Of a stretch of 64,000 bases of DNA, positions 42,093-54,382 are shown in pieces; positions within the stretch are counted from its first letter, which is position 1; every line of letters begins with the position of its first letter. The notes under the pieces were generated by a model that searched no databases, was not told where the DNA came from, and worked only from the letters and a program-made list of their open reading frames with translations. The stretch lies in NCBI RefSeq assembly GCF_017591425.1, contig NW_024466599.1, positions 57,549,501 through 57,613,500 of the forward strand, written 5' to 3'. The position numbers and the translations under genes were made by a program. This DNA comes from Ochotona curzoniae. Its lineage: Eukaryota > Chordata > Mammalia > Lagomorpha > Ochotonidae.

Positions 42093-43429
42093 AGCATAAT
42101 CATTATTAGCAACAAATTTTAAGTATATCTATTTCACGGAATAGTTTTACTTCTTTGCCTATTTCTTTAGTGAAATCTTTGTTACAGGGGCACATGAGTA
42201 ATAATTCACAGGGGGATGCTGAGGGTCTAACTTAGCAAATGAATGTTCTTTTTTCTTAAAGATCATCCTGACCAATTTCTCTTTTTTTCTGTAAAACTAA
42301 AAAAAACCCCTTGTGTCATTTATGTTTATTGTTACTATAATGCAATGTTATGTACCTCAATAATATTAAAAGGTTTAATTTATTACTCTTTAATATTAAT
42401 GATTATGTTCTATTTCTCTGATCTATTCATGTCCTTTCCATGTCTCTTCACAACATTTCATAAATAATAATTAAGTCACCTCTTTGGGAGATTTAATCTT
42501 GATTATTTTGTTGACACTGTAAATTGCGTGTTTACATTACATGTGATGTCTTGTTTTGATGTTAATAAGTATAAAGTTAAAAATTTAAAATAAATTAAAA
42601 TTGTTAAAAAATGTTAAACATAAATAATGTAACAGATTTTTAACTTTCAGTTTCTGGCATATAAAAATAAATTCTTTAAATCTTAACATTTGTCCATATA
42701 TATTCATATTACCCCACTTGATAAATTCTCATAATATAAGTTAGTTACAGCCACCCTATGTAGTCAATATTATTTGCTCACATATCTTCATGTTTATCAG
42801 AATTCTCTAATAACTATTGCTAAATTGCAATAATACATATTCTTGAATTTCCCTGGGATGTTCTGCTGATGGCTGACACTTGTAACATAGTTTTTCTTTA
42901 CCACTTTTATCTTTGAAAGGGAGATTTTTGAACACATAAATTGAAACTGATTGTCATTTTATCTAATCGATTTGAAACAATTCATTCACACACAAGCTTC
43001 CTGATTCTGGTGTCCCTTAGAGAGTTTATTTCTTGTTAGTTTTCAGAAATCCGTGTTTTATGTCATTTGATTAGGATTCTCATCCTCCTCTGATGATCTG
43101 TGACCCATGGTGGCAGAAGGTTCTGTCTGCTTCATAGGTAATCTCAAACTATGTACTTCTTAAGCACTCTGAAATTCAACATTTTGTTTTTGTGTTCTTC
43201 ACCATATCTTTGGACCAATTAATATGCTTTGATTCATTTCTTTAGTCTTACTGCCCCACTACATTAATTTTTTCTCTGCTATCTACAACACTTAAAAAAA
43301 TGTTTACTGATTTAGTCTCTTCAGGGATTATGACTCTAATTGCTAATGCCCTCTTCATTTATAACTCCTTCCTATTTGCTCTCTTAGATTTGTTCATTTT
43401 TTACTGTGCTTGCAATTTTTTCATTATTA
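42093..43429. other. Unassigned AT-rich DNA
   Basis: No gene. Some words recall old antisense L1, but not enough to annotate. Confidence 0.4.
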
Positions 43430-43716
43430 TGTATTTGTCAAAGACACACACACACACGGAATGAGAGAGCACCCTCTCATCAGGTGGTTAACTCCCTAAA
43501 TATCTCCAATAGACACACTGAACATGAAGTTGCAGCAGGCCAAAGACAGCAGCCTGGAACAGAAACATGACCTCCATGTAGGAGGCAGGAACACTGCTTG
43601 AGCAGACATATTAGCAAAACACCTGAGTCCGTAGCAGGAGCAAGGTGTCAAATGTGCTACTTTGAAGAGGAACAGGGATGATTCAAGTGACATATCAACC
43701 ACAAGGCCAAGCAACT
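43430..43716 (-). repeat. Old C-SINE, antisense, with CA run
   Basis: 'gtatttgtcaaagacacacacacacacgg', 'gagagcaccctctcatcaggtggttaactccc', 'gttgcagcaggccaaagacagcagcctggaac' and 'ccacaaggccaagc' at the head end. It is strongly diverged. The (CA)n grew in its tail side at about 43,443-43,457. Confidence 0.6.
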
Positions 43717-45299
43717 CTTCCTAAAATATTTTAGTCAAATCTTTTTAGATTTTGTGAATCCTAAAGATTACCCTAGGTTTGATAATTTTCTACAAATACA
43801 CAATGGACTCAGCATATGATCATAATCACAGCTATGGTTTCTCATAGGGACAAAATTCAGATGAAACTCAACCAAGGAGGTATGGCCATCAGTCTACCTG
43901 CAAGCATATCGAAGCACAGAATTCTCAAGTCTGTTAGTCTCTTTTTCATAATCTCCTGTGGAATACTACATTTGACTCCCTACAAGATCAATTTTGTTCC
44001 TACTGACCCTTTTCCCTGGGTGCTTGCATTTCCATATCGATATATTATTTGTTATGTTTTTCTGATTTTCATGGTGAGCATACTTGGGTTTCTGAATTCA
44101 GTGGGTCTTTTTTGGAGGGGCAGGTATTTTTTTTTTTTTTTTTTTGCCTTGAAATTGACTTTTGATTTATTTTTCCTAGAACTTCAAAGTTGTAATTAAA
44201 TTTGACATTTGTCAATTAGCAATGTGTGCAAATTAAAGCACAAATCTTAATTAGAATCAACATTTGACTATCGTTTTCTTTCAAGAAGAGTCATTGTGGA
44301 AAATTTTTTGTGTTTACACCATTACATATGTTGTATGTTGCCCATTCATTACCTAACACATATTCAAAGGACCAATTTTGTAATAAAGAGAAGTTTCATT
44401 TTCTCTACATCCTAGGACTCAAGTTGTTTTGCTTTATTTTACTCCCAGTTCTATAAGGTTTGGTAATCTAGAATCATGATAATAAAAAATGCTAACGGGT
44501 AGCTTAGATTCTTGACTCCAATCACCACTATTATTTCAGATTATTCTTAGGCTGTAGGCATTCCAATTTCCTAACTTTCTTGTGATTCTTAGAAGAACTT
44601 TTTTTTTTATTAAATATGGTATTCACCTTGCAGGAAGCAGAAATGTTAAATTTATTTCTCAATTCCATTTCTTTCTTAAAAAAGTATTAGATTCTGTCTT
44701 GGTTTTCTTATTACCTTGCTTAAATTTTCTTGGATTTTATTTCATTTTATTCCTGGAGCAATTTCTTTTTCCTGACATTAATGTATCTTTTTCATTATTT
44801 CTTAGATATAATCTGTTGATGTATATATATATATATGATAGGCACATATATATAATATATATATTATGAGACATATATATAATGTTCTGAACTCTGTCTT
44901 ATTTCTAAGGGAATAAAGAAAAAATAATAAGGGAAAGAAGGAAAAAAGGAAGCAAAGATGAGCAGAAAAATTTGCTAATTGGGTGTGTGTGATCTATTTC
45001 ATGTACATTCTTGAAAACACTACAATATAACTAAAACCTGTTAAAAGTCTGATCTTAAAAAGCAGCAAACCTAGTTTAAAATTCCAAGTCTATGATTTGT
45101 TAGTTTTTTTTTTTTAACTTGACAGCTCATTGATTTTTCTGTAAGCTGAAGTATTCCCAAATGGAAAGCTCTCCATGCAGGAATGAAAATTAAATTAGGT
45201 TGAATATAAAATATTTCTTAGCTTAAGCAGTTTCTTTCAGGTTTTTTTTCAGTTATCTAGAAATCTCCAGTGTCTGCTTAACATTTTATAAAACACTTT
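43717..45299. other. Unassigned AT-rich DNA with a TA-rich simple repeat
   Basis: No gene is supported, though there are open frames of up to 127 codons (43,816-44,199, +) with no domain. A poly-T (44,128-44,145) and a TATA-type simple repeat (44,818-44,880) are present. Confidence 0.4.
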
Positions 45300-46020
45300 C
45301 ATATGAGTATATTTTTGTTCCCATCTTAGAAATAAAACTTAGAAAAATTGATCATAGAAATTTTTCACATCCTTGGTTAAATTTATCTCAAGGCATTTAA
45401 TTTTTTGGTTATTGTAAGTATTGTGAGACTGATACTACAGGTCACTCCTTGGCAATGGCATCGCTTCTCTACACTATGGCTATTCATTTCTGTGTGTTGA
45501 TTTTACATCCTGTAGCTATCAAACTGCCTTGATTAGTTCCAACAATCTACTGTGGTGCCTTCAGGGGCTCCTCTGTTTAGAGTCCTATTGTCTGCAATCA
45601 CAGATAATGGTACTTCTCCCTTTTCCATCCATGTCCTTTTTCTTTTCTTTTGTCCTTCTCTCCTGTCCTTCCTTTTCCTCCCTTCCTTCCTTGATTCCTT
45701 CATCCTTCCCTCCCTTCCTTCCTCCCTCCCTTCCTTCCTTGTTCTCTCTCTTTTTTTAAACTAATAGCTTGGGCTAAAACTTTTGGAATAATATTGTATA
45801 GTAATGGTGACAGTGGGCATACTTATTTGGCTCTAGATCTTAGCAAATTTTTTTCAGCTTTTTCCCAATCAATACGATGCTGGCTGTGGGTTTGTTATAT
45901 ATTTCCATTATTGTGTTCCAATGATTCTTATAAAACAAATTTGCTTAAGGTTCTTATTATGAAAGCTGTTATATTGTATCCAATATATTTTCTGAATCTA
46001 CTAAGATAATAATATTGTTT
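45300..46020 (-). mobile_element. Old L1 ORF2, antisense (RT region) with a pyrimidine expansion
   Basis: 'ttggttaaatttatctcaaggcatttaattttttggttattgtaagt', 'tgtgttgattttacatcctgtagctatcaaactgcc', 'atagtaatggtgacagtgggcatacttatttggctctagatctt', 'caatacgatgctggctgtgggtttgttatat' follow the reverse complement of the L1 RT domain. Inside it, 45,630-45,760 is a CCTT/CTTT-rich run, probably grown from the natural pyrimidine stretch of that L1 region. Confidence 0.7.
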
Positions 46021-46074
46021 TAGGGCAACTAGCTACCTTTATAAAAGTGAACAGATCTAAAGGATCCAGATTCT

Positions 46075-46735
46075 TTTTATTAATGCATGGGATTTTCTCC
46101 AAATTGTCCCCAGGATAGGCCATAAAATAAATTTAAATAAACAAACAACTGAATCATACCATGTTATCTTTTCTTTTCTTAGGTGGAATGAAGTTGGAAA
46201 TTAGCAACTTAAGAAACTCAATAAAATATGCAAACACATGGAGATGGAACAACAAACACCTGAATGAACACTGAGTCATGGAAGAAATAAAATGAAAAGT
46301 ATAAATGAATGAAGACAACAAAACAACATATCAAAACTTACGGAATTCAGAAAAAGCTGTATTAAGGTGAAATGCTACGTAAAAGTTGTAGATTAATTGG
46401 AAAGATATCAAATGAATGATGTAGTAATGCCGCATCAAGACCTGTAGTCACAAGACAGCTAAGAACTAGTAGAATGAATAAAAAATAATAAAAATTAGAG
46501 AGAAACAAATGGAAACTAAAATAATGATATGAAATTTCAGCTAAATGACAAATTTTTAAAAAAAAAAAAAATCAACAATATTGATATGCCTCTAGCCCAA
46601 TTCACCCAACAAAAACGAGAAGGCAGAAAACTCAGATAAAATCAGATATGCAAAAGGAGATGGTACAATGGATGATGTTATAATTATATGTTATATATAT
46701 ATAGTTGTATATATGGAGAAATGTTATAACTTAAA
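46075..46735 (+). mobile_element. Old L1 ORF2, sense (end of endonuclease to linker)
   Basis: It opens at the end of the endonuclease ('ttctccaaattgtccccaggataggccataaaataaa', then 'ggtggaatgaagttggaaattagcaac') and runs through the linker ('atcaacaatattgatatgcctctagcccaattcacccaacaaaaacgagaaggcagaaaactcagataaaatc'), equivalent to the '[15 protein letters not shown]' block of the complete L1. Many stops and frameshifts. Confidence 0.75.
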
Positions 46736-47105
46736 AGTATTTTAAGCACTAGGCATCAATACAGTTTAATAAAGTGGCAAGGTTTATTCAAAAGGTGAAG
46801 AATACAGACATATGTGAACTATATCCAGGGAGTTTTGGCCAGGAAAGAAAAGGGTGAGGGAAAGAGAGTTTCTATCTTCTGTTCCCCTAGTCCATCCATA
46901 GGGAGAGGACAGACCAAGCAAGCACCAACCCAAGCCCCTCCTCAGCATGAGCTCTTAAGGACCTTGAAAGGGGAGTGGCTACATGACTCCATCCCCCTCA
47001 GGTCCAAGATTAGAGTAGGTAGTCATGGAGAGGCATCATTTGGCTGATAGGTGGACAGAAAGGATTATAAAGTCTAGGGGTTGCAGCTTCCAAATTGTGA
47101 CTCTG
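46736..47105 (-). mobile_element. Insertion in old L1, possibly an LTR, antisense
   Basis: About 370 bp that is not L1 interrupts the element. On the minus strand it ends 'ttgaataaaccttgccactttattaaactgtattgatgcc', with AATAAA signals like a retroviral LTR 3' end, and upstream is GC-richer. No TG...CA pair or duplication could be fixed, so LTR identity is only suggested. The 77-codon plus frame here is not a gene. Confidence 0.35.
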
Positions 47106-47575
47106 ATCTATAACACAGAAATAGAAAGAATCATCAAATATCACTATAAACAGCTATTTACCAACAAATTGGAAAACACAAAAGAAACAGAAAGATCTCT
47201 GCACACACACAAAGTACCAAAATTGAGTCACTAAGACACAGAAAACTAACAAGCCAATAATTAAGACAGATTGGATCAGTTGTAGAAATCCCAACACAGG
47301 AAACCTCAGGATCAGGTGGTTTCACTGCAAAATTCTACCAAACCCTTAAAGAAGTAATCCCAATCTTTCTCAAAGTAGTTAAAGCAATTTCAAGGAAGGG
47401 AATCTTTTCAAACTTCAAAGGGGCCAGCATCACCTCAATTCCAAAACCAAGGAAAGATATAATAAAGGAAGGAAACTACAGATAAAAGTCTGATGAACAC
47501 AGATCCAAAAATCCTCAACAAAATACTATCTCATTTACTACAGGAACACACCAAAAAGACTATGTCAACAGTAGA
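47106..47575 (+). mobile_element. Old L1 ORF2, sense (start of RT)
   Basis: 'aatagaaagaatcatcaaatatcactataaacagctatttaccaacaaa', 'tcaggtggtttcactgcaaaattctaccaaaccctta', 'tcacctcaattccaaaaccaaggaaaga' and 'aatcctcaacaaaatactatctcatttac' parallel the '[11 protein letters not shown]', 'ITLIPKP' and 'ILNKILANR' blocks of the intact L1. Decayed. Confidence 0.75.
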
Positions 47576-47925
47576 TTCTGGAGCAATTTCGTTGTGCTTG
47601 GAGTGCCCATCTTGGCAGTAATTTGGAACTGTTGAACTATCAAAACCTCTTGAGCAGGAAACTCAGAGCATGCCACATGGAGGAACCTGGGATGGTGTCA
47701 GGTGGCTGTCCTCCATCCCAGGGTGCAGAGGCATTTGAGAGGCTGGATGTGGCTTCTCTGCTTGACCTCCCTGCTTCCCTCAGACACAGGAAGGAAAAAA
47801 AAAAAGAATGTGGAAATGGTGATTTCACCCACCTTCCTGTAGACCTTGACCCTTATCATCCTAGTCAAGTAGCATAAAAACATAATTAATAAAAAAATTC
47901 AAAACTTAAAAAAATTTAAAAGATA
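47576..47925 (+). mobile_element. Unnamed A-tailed repeat, copy 3 (3' end only), inserted in old L1
   Basis: It matches the last 350 bp of the repeat at 18.25 and 20.2 kb: 'agtagattctggagcaatttcg', 'ggaactgttgaactatcaaaacctcttgagcagg', 'acctgggatggtgtcagg', 'cttcctgtagaccttgacccttatcatcctagtcaagta', then an A-rich tail. L1 ORF2 stops at its left edge and resumes at its right edge, so it arrived as a separate 5'-truncated insertion. Confidence 0.8.
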
Positions 47926-48020
47926 ATTCACACAGACCAAGTGGGAATCCATCCAACATATGCATGGTGATTCAACAACACAAATTTATAACAATTATCT
48001 ATCATGTTAACATACAATTT
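47926..48020 (+). mobile_element. Old L1 ORF2, sense (resumes after insertion)
   Basis: 'aattcacacagaccaagtgggaatccatccaacatatgcatggtgattcaacaac' parallels the '[18 protein letters not shown]' block of the intact L1 and directly continues the piece ending at 47,575. Confidence 0.75.
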
Positions 48021-48219
48021 TGTTTTATAATTTCCATTTCCTGAAATTTTTAAAGATGACTCACATGGAGAGAATCTCAAAAAGGTTTTCATAAAAATAA
48101 ATCTTTCAATTCTGTTTCCTCATATTGGTACAGTAATAACAGAGCAAAAATCTTCTGTCCTTTCTTAATGGGCCCCTAACTTTTCCCTTTGACAGAAATA
48201 ATTGAAAAGATGATTACTG
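48021..48219. other. Unassigned AT-rich DNA
   Basis: Nothing recognisable. Confidence 0.4.
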
Positions 48220-48600
48220 TATTAACCAGCTTTTCATCACTATACATAAAGTATATGAGACAAATAACTAATAAGGACAGAAGGCAGTTTTTCCTCTCCT
48301 GATTAAGGAGTTCCACAGTCCATGACTGAGTGCTTTATATTGCACTGGTCACAAGATGAGTCTTGTGTGTGTGAGCAGGAGTGGCAAACCAAAAGAGAGG
48401 TGGGAACAGCTGGACCTGACCCACCGCATATCAACATGCCCCTCATGAGAACTCCAGACCCCAAAGATCAAAAGTGTCCTTCTGGAAGCCATAACTGAAT
48501 CAGGCCTCCAGCTTTAATCTGAAAACAATTAATATTGTTATAAGATGAGATGTTGAAGACCAACACTTTAACACACTGATACTGGGGATACCTTAATTCC
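48220..48600 (-). mobile_element. Probable MaLR-type LTR, antisense
   Basis: 'agcttttcatcactatacataaagtatatgagacaaataactaataaggacagaaggcag', 'gttccacagtccatgactg' and 'caacatgcccctcatgagaactcc' follow the layout of reversed MaLR LTRs ('actgctatgaagaaatacctgagactgggtaatttataaa...', '...catgagaactca...'). It is diverged. The subfamily is not claimed. Confidence 0.4.
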
Positions 48601-48616
48601 AAAATGATAGCAGCAT

Positions 48617-48995
48617 TTTACCTCTAAATTTTTTTAAAGATTTATTTTATTTTTATTGGAAAGTCAGATATACAGAAAGGAGGAGAGACAGAGAGGAAGA
48701 TCTTCTGTCCATTGATTCACTCCCCAAGTGGCAGCATTGGCTGGAGCTGCACTAATCCAAAACCAGGAGCCAGGAGATTCTTCTGGAACTCCCAAGCAGG
48801 TGCAGGGTCCCAAGGCTCTGGGCCATCCTCAACTTCTTTCCTAGGCCACTGGACGGGAAACTGGAACTGGACGGGAAATGGACGGGAAGTAGGGCCACTG
48901 AGATTAGAACTGGCGCCCATATAGGATCCTGGTGAATGCAAAGTGAGGACTTTAGCCGTTTGGCTACTGCGCCTGGCCCTTTACCTCTAATTTTT
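48617..48995 (-). repeat. C-SINE, antisense, with target duplication and short internal repeat
   Basis: A reversed SINE at 48,634-48,979. It is flanked by tttacctctaaattttt (48,617-48,633) and tttacctctaattttt (48,980-48,995), differing by one base. Within it a 'ctggacgggaaa' word occurs three times (48,849-48,888), a small slippage expansion of the usual 'ctggatgggaag'. Confidence 0.93.
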
Positions 48996-49433
48996 AAAAA
49001 TGCTTTCTACTTATTTATGAATAAACTTTAACTCAGGACTTTAAAATTCAGATTTTTTCTATATTTTGAGACAATATTATGATTCTGATAACCAGATATG
49101 CAAAGATAGATTTATTATCCCTGGAGGATTTAACAAAACTTATTGAAGCAGTGACCAGATGTCAAAAACTAATTGTGTGAATTTCTAATAGGAGTGAATC
49201 AAATAAACCTGAGGTGTTCCATGAAAACAGTAACTGCGGGTTACCCTGGAAGACTAGACAGTAGATGCAATACATAAGCACATTTTCTTTGCATTGCTAT
49301 GGAAAACTCATACAGATGACCTTTCACTCTACGTTAATTATTATTTGCAACTGATTTGCAGTTTTTATTGCCCATAACAAACCAATGATTTTCTTGCCAT
49401 GGTTTACCAAAAAAAAAATAACTCTTTCATGAC
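48996..49433. other. Unassigned DNA
   Basis: No gene or repeat is recognised. Confidence 0.45.
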
Positions 49434-49770
49434 CCAGTGCAATAGCCTAGTGGCTGAATCCTTGCCCTGCAACCACCAGGATCCAGTTTGGGTGCTGATT
49501 TAGTGCCCCAGCTGCTCCACCCCTCATCCAGCTCTCTGCTTGTGGCCTGGAAAAGTAGTAGAGGATGGCCCAAGATCTTGAAACCCTGTACCCATGTGGG
49601 AGACCCAGAAGAAGCTCCTGGCTCCTAGCTTTGGGTGGGCTTAGCTCTGGCCATTGTGGGGACTTAGGAAATGAACCAATGGACAAAAATCTTCCTTTCT
49701 GTGTCTCCTTCTCTCTGTAAATCTGCCTTTCCAAATAAATAAATAAATAAATAAATCTTAAAAAAAATTA
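49434..49770 (+). repeat. C-SINE, sense
   Basis: 'gacccagtgcaatagcctagtggctgaatccttgccctgc' (head, A box), 'ctcatccagctctctgcttgtggcctgg', 'tgggagacccagaagaagctcctggctcc' and a five-unit (aaat) tail ending 'cttaaaaaaa'. Older than the young set. Confidence 0.9.
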
Positions 49771-49929
49771 TTTCAGTTTCTACAGAGAGGTTCAAGATAT
49801 TTACAGCTGATTTTAAAGTATTCACATCTGTTATTACTGTCATTGACTGGTATTGGGAGCTCCTAATACAGGGATGGTTAGTTTTATTCTATGAAATAAT
49901 TATTACTAAGTGCTTAATGCAGCCTAAAA

Positions 49930-50225
49930 CAATTTGTGTCTTATTAAGTTATTAATGCTTGCCTTGGGTTCAGTGAAGTGGGTAACTTTATTGTCTTCAT
50001 TTTATCACTATACTAATAGCTTACAAAGCTGGATTAAATTTCATGAAATGTGTACTATGGAAATTATCATTGCTGGCATTTTCATGATCATTATCCCCAT
50101 TTTACAGGAAAGACAGTGTTGCATAGGATCACTGACTAGCCTGGAGTCAAAGAACCATTGATTAACATGGATTGGATTTGAACACAAAGTTTGAGCCCAA
50201 AATTACTATACAATGCTAACCTGTA
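49930..50225 (-). repeat. MIR element, antisense
   Basis: 'tcatgatcattatccccattttacaggaaagacagtg' followed by 'ggattggatttgaacacaaagtttgagcc' and 'caatgctaacctg' is the classic reversed MIR layout ('attatccccattttacagatgagg', 'ggatttgaacccagg'). This is an ancient tRNA-derived SINE common to all mammals. Confidence 0.75.
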
Positions 50226-51639
50226 ACAGCTGTCCATGTTAAGCTTATCAATGTATTTATTGCTTTCATAAAGACCTAAGACTTATGGCCAATCTCATAA
50301 TTTATTCAGCTACAGCGGCTATTTACAGAAATTGACAGGTTGATAAACAATTTCTGTGCTGAAACAAATATTTTAAATTATGCCCTTTCCTCTGTGTATG
50401 AAACTGTATACCCAGAAGATAATTGACTTTTGTGAACTGTAGTGTTCATAAGTCAGATAACCTCTGAATTTCCGTTTGAAAAAAGTTTCCACCCCAATTT
50501 AAAAAAAAAAATTTTAAATTGTACTGTTGACTTTTTGCATCTTAATGAAAATAATGTGCTTAGATAGATAACAGGAAAAAAAAAATCAACTTGGCCCTAC
50601 TAGCCTCAACAGTGAATAAGAGCCACGCTCCTATTTTAGTGACAATGAAATCCCTGGCCTGCAGCAAATGATTAAAACAAAAATAATTCAGTTTTCTTTT
50701 TCTTTGCCCTAGTGGTCTGATTTACATTTATATGTTTTGAATAGTCATTGACATAGAGATATTTTTCTCCAGTGAGTCATCTCACAAATTGGCTGGGAAC
50801 ATCCCAGAATTAAACAGTACCATTTTCTTATAATTCATCAGTAATTAAACCCTTGAAATTTATTGGAATTTTACTTGGAAACTTTTGCCCTGCTACCGTA
50901 AAGGTTAGCTGGTTGATTCCAAGAGAATACTTTCATTTCAAAAGAGCAATATTGATTTTATCATATTCTACTTTAAAACTTAATTTTTTTGTTTTATGCT
51001 GAATTTAAATTTTAACCTGGCTTATAAAATGTGATCTATTTTAATGGTTAAACACATTACATGAAGGTAATTTGCTTCCTACTAGGAGCTTCTTATTCTA
51101 AATTATTTTAAAAATACTCTTCATATTATGTATGCTTGTACACACAAACACACATTATATATTATTGCATTTATATAGCTGTCTGTCAGATAACATTCAA
51201 ATTTTAAACATATATTTTCATAACATTTATAGTTAAAATCAATAATTCTGTAAAAAGTGAAGAAAACCAAAACTTAAGATATGGAGAAGATAGGAAGGTT
51301 TTTATAATTCATCATTAGGACAAATATAACCTATGTATGATTTAGATTAGATTCCTTATATAATCAAAATCAGATAATATCTGTCACTTGCTCAGACTAC
51401 CTTTGCCATGTATCTTCAAATTTCATCTACATTGCCATTTCCTTTCTTTGGAAAACGGATTGATAATTCCATGACGTGTAGGTAAAAACTAGAATGTTTT
51501 TATTATATTCTTAATGGACACTTGAACAGTTTGGCTACTTTATACTCTGCTAAGAACATTAACACATTTATTTCTTCAAATACCCTACTTTAATTTCTTT
51601 TGTGTATTCATATACCCAGCCACTATATTTCAAGGTGAT
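50226..51639. other. Unassigned, repeat-poor DNA
   Basis: No gene is seen. It is unusually free of recognisable repeats for this window, especially about 50,600-51,100, and might hold conserved non-coding sequence. This is an impression only. Confidence 0.35.
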
Positions 51640-51910
51640 CTCAACTTTTTTTTGCTTTCCCCTTTGAGGCATCACCATACTCTTTCCCTTAGTGGCGGAA
51701 CATTCTCATTCACACTAACATCATGCTAGAATTTCACTGGTTTTTCACAATCTCAACGTTCCTTGTTTTATATGATATTGATGGAAATCATCCTGGTAGC
51801 CGTGAAGTGGTATCTCAGCTTCAGTTTGCATTTCCCTAATGAGCAGTCTAGGATCATATGTTGCAATGACTTGATTTTCTGAAATCCCACATTTAAGATT
51901 TTTGTTGATT
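51640..51910 (-). mobile_element. Old L1 3' region, antisense
   Basis: 'ttcattcacactaacatcatgctagaatttc', 'gccgtgaagtggtatctcagcttcagtttgcatttccctaatgagcagtctaggatcatatg' match the reverse complement of the end of old L1 ORF2 and its 3' UTR. Confidence 0.65.
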
Positions 51911-52335
51911 TTTATAATCACGTGTTGTCACACCCAAAATACCTAGATCCAATTGAAATTTTAGCTTTCAGATGCTATTATAGTAGGGAGGAAGGGAGAA
52001 AGATTGATTAAATGTCAACAAATATAGCTGGACAGAAGACAGAAGCCGGGGGTTCTATTGCATGATAATATCATTATAGACAAACATCAAATACTGAATA
52101 TTATTTTAATGAGATTAACTACAAGGAATGATTTTGAATGTTTACATTGTAAAGACAATGAGAAGACAGATTGGTTCATCCTAACATTGCACATTCTATG
52201 CATGTATCACAATAATATACACATCAATATGCACAAATTTAATTCATATACTTAAATACTTTTAAGGCTTCCTTTCTCATTTTATTTTTACTAATATGAA
52301 GTGAATAAATTTCAATTATTTCACATATACAGATT
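51911..52335. other. Unassigned DNA
   Basis: Nothing recognisable beyond AT-rich sequence. Confidence 0.4.
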
Positions 52336-53640
52336 TTAAAAAAGATCAATGGAACCGAATAGAAACCTCAGAAGAGAGCCCACGCATGTATAGCCAGCTA
52401 TTTTTTTGACAAGAAAAGTGAAAACAATCCATGGACAAAGCCTGGTCTCTTCAACAAATGCTGTTAGAACAATTGGACAACAGCCTGCAGATGTAAGAAG
52501 CAAGACCCCCACCTCACTCAAAAATTAGCTCCAATTGGATCAAGGGCCTAAATATTCACCCAGAAACCATCAAACTATTAAATGAAAACATAGGAAGCAC
52601 TCTCCGAAATATAGGAATAGGGAAAGGCTTCTTGAAAAAGCACAGGTAGTCAGAGCCAAAATAAACAAATGGGACTATATCAAACTAAAAAGCTTCTGTA
52701 CAGCAAAGGAGACAATCAACAAAGTGAAGAAGCAACCAACAGAATGGGAGAAAATCTTCACACTACACTACTGATAGGGGACTAATACCCAGGATTTATA
52801 AGAGTTTTAGAAACCCAATGACAACAAACAGCCCTGTGAAGAAATGGGCAGAGATGAACAGACATTTTTCAAAAGAACAAATTCAAATGGCTATTAGACA
52901 TATGAAAAGATGGTCAGGCTCCCTAGCAGTCAGGGAGATACAAGTGAAAATCAGCTGGAAGTTCCACCTAAATCCAGCAAGATTGGCCTACATTCAGAAC
53001 TCTGCTACCACGGATCTGGGGAGAAAGGCACCCTCCTTCACTGCTGGTGGGAGTGTAGGCTAGTACAAACACAATGGAAGTCAGTATGGAGAGTGCTAAG
53101 AGAAATGAAAATAAACTAGTCATATGACCTAGCTATACCGTTGCTGGGAAGATATCTAAAGGAAATGAAATCTGCATATGAGAAAGGAATCTGTAATCCT
53201 ATGTTCACAGCAGCACAATCTACAATAACAAACACATGGAAATAGCCCAGATGCCCATCCAAAGAGAAATGGATAAAGAAACATGTCAAATGTTCATGGA
53301 CTACTACTCAGCCATTCAAAAGAATAAAATTCTACCATTTGCAACCAAATGGTCCCAAGTAGAGACCATTATCTTCAGTGAAGCAAGTCAACCACAAAAG
53401 GACAAATACTGTTTTCTCTCTGATATAAGGCAGCCTTCATGCAAAAATACAGGATTGACAGCCATTTCATATACCGTTTTTGCTACAACTTACAGTTCTT
53501 TATATTTTTGTTTTTATTTTCATTTCTTCAAAATTGTTCCTTTTGTATTATTAAATTCCTCAGTGTCTCATGGGTCATACATTAGCATCTTTTTCTCCAG
53601 AAAGCCTTTTTGTTTTCTTTGATTTGTCCATGTTATTTAA
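52336..53640 (+). pseudogene. 5'-truncated old L1: ORF2 C-terminus and 3' UTR
   Basis: It starts at the block equivalent to 'DQWNRIE' of the intact L1 ('gatcaatggaaccgaatagaaacc') and continues through the 'KSFCTAKE', 'KKWAEMNRHFSKEQIQMAIRHM' and 'REIQVK' blocks. The Cys-domain region reads 'LLHCWWECRLVQTQWKSVWR' (about 53,030-53,095), and the 'DYYSAIQKNKILPF' block lies near 53,300. Several frameshifts and stops break it. The 3' UTR part is AT-rich with 'ggattgacagccatttcatat'. It is older than the L1 at 34 kb. Confidence 0.88.
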
Positions 53641-54382
53641 CTCCATGGTATTGTACTTTTTTAATCTTTAAACTTAAAGTATCTTCTCTACGATCTTCTC
53701 AATTTCATTCCATTACATCTGACAATGTATTTAAATAGATATTTGATAATTAACAAAGTATAATGTTCCCCACTATTGTTGATATATAACTATGTAGATT
53801 GTGAAATGCTTGCATTGCTATATGATTGTTCACATCAAAATAAATACAAAATGGATCAGCTGTGGGTATTTTGACATGAATTATAGTTTGATTACTTTCA
53901 AATTTTAAACACTTGTACAAATTCTGCAAATTTTTCCAGCCCAACCTTTACTACATGAAAAATTATTAAAATTGTATACTTCATCAGATTCAATTGGAGA
54001 TTTTTAAGCATCATGAGACATATTTAATTAAGCAACCCCTTTTGCCACATTCAAAATGCCACCTATGCCTTCTCTCTTTTTCCTTCCTTATTCTTCTCTC
54101 ACTCCCTATCTTCTCTGGCCACTTAAAGGATACATATGGAGATAATCATTCACTTCATGTATGTTGTCATACATATCTGCTTATACTGGAAAAACTTGTA
54201 TACATTTGACTATTCATACACACTATTTTACTGAATACCCACCAGATATACAAGAAAAAGCCCAGATCCATCTTAATCTCCTTAAGAATATCTTACCTGT
54301 CTAACACTTTTCCTTCCCTATCAAACTTATTGATCAGTAGGCTACAAAAGGATCGTTTACTTTCTTTGCTTTCCAGCCTAGA
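53641..54382. other. Unassigned AT-rich DNA
   Basis: No gene or repeat is identified. Confidence 0.45.

Noticed and set aside
45300..48020. Twin-priming inversion of one L1 (antisense RT next to sense endonuclease)
   Set aside because: The two arms cover non-adjacent ORF2 regions in the wrong order and with intervening sequence. Separate insertions explain them better.
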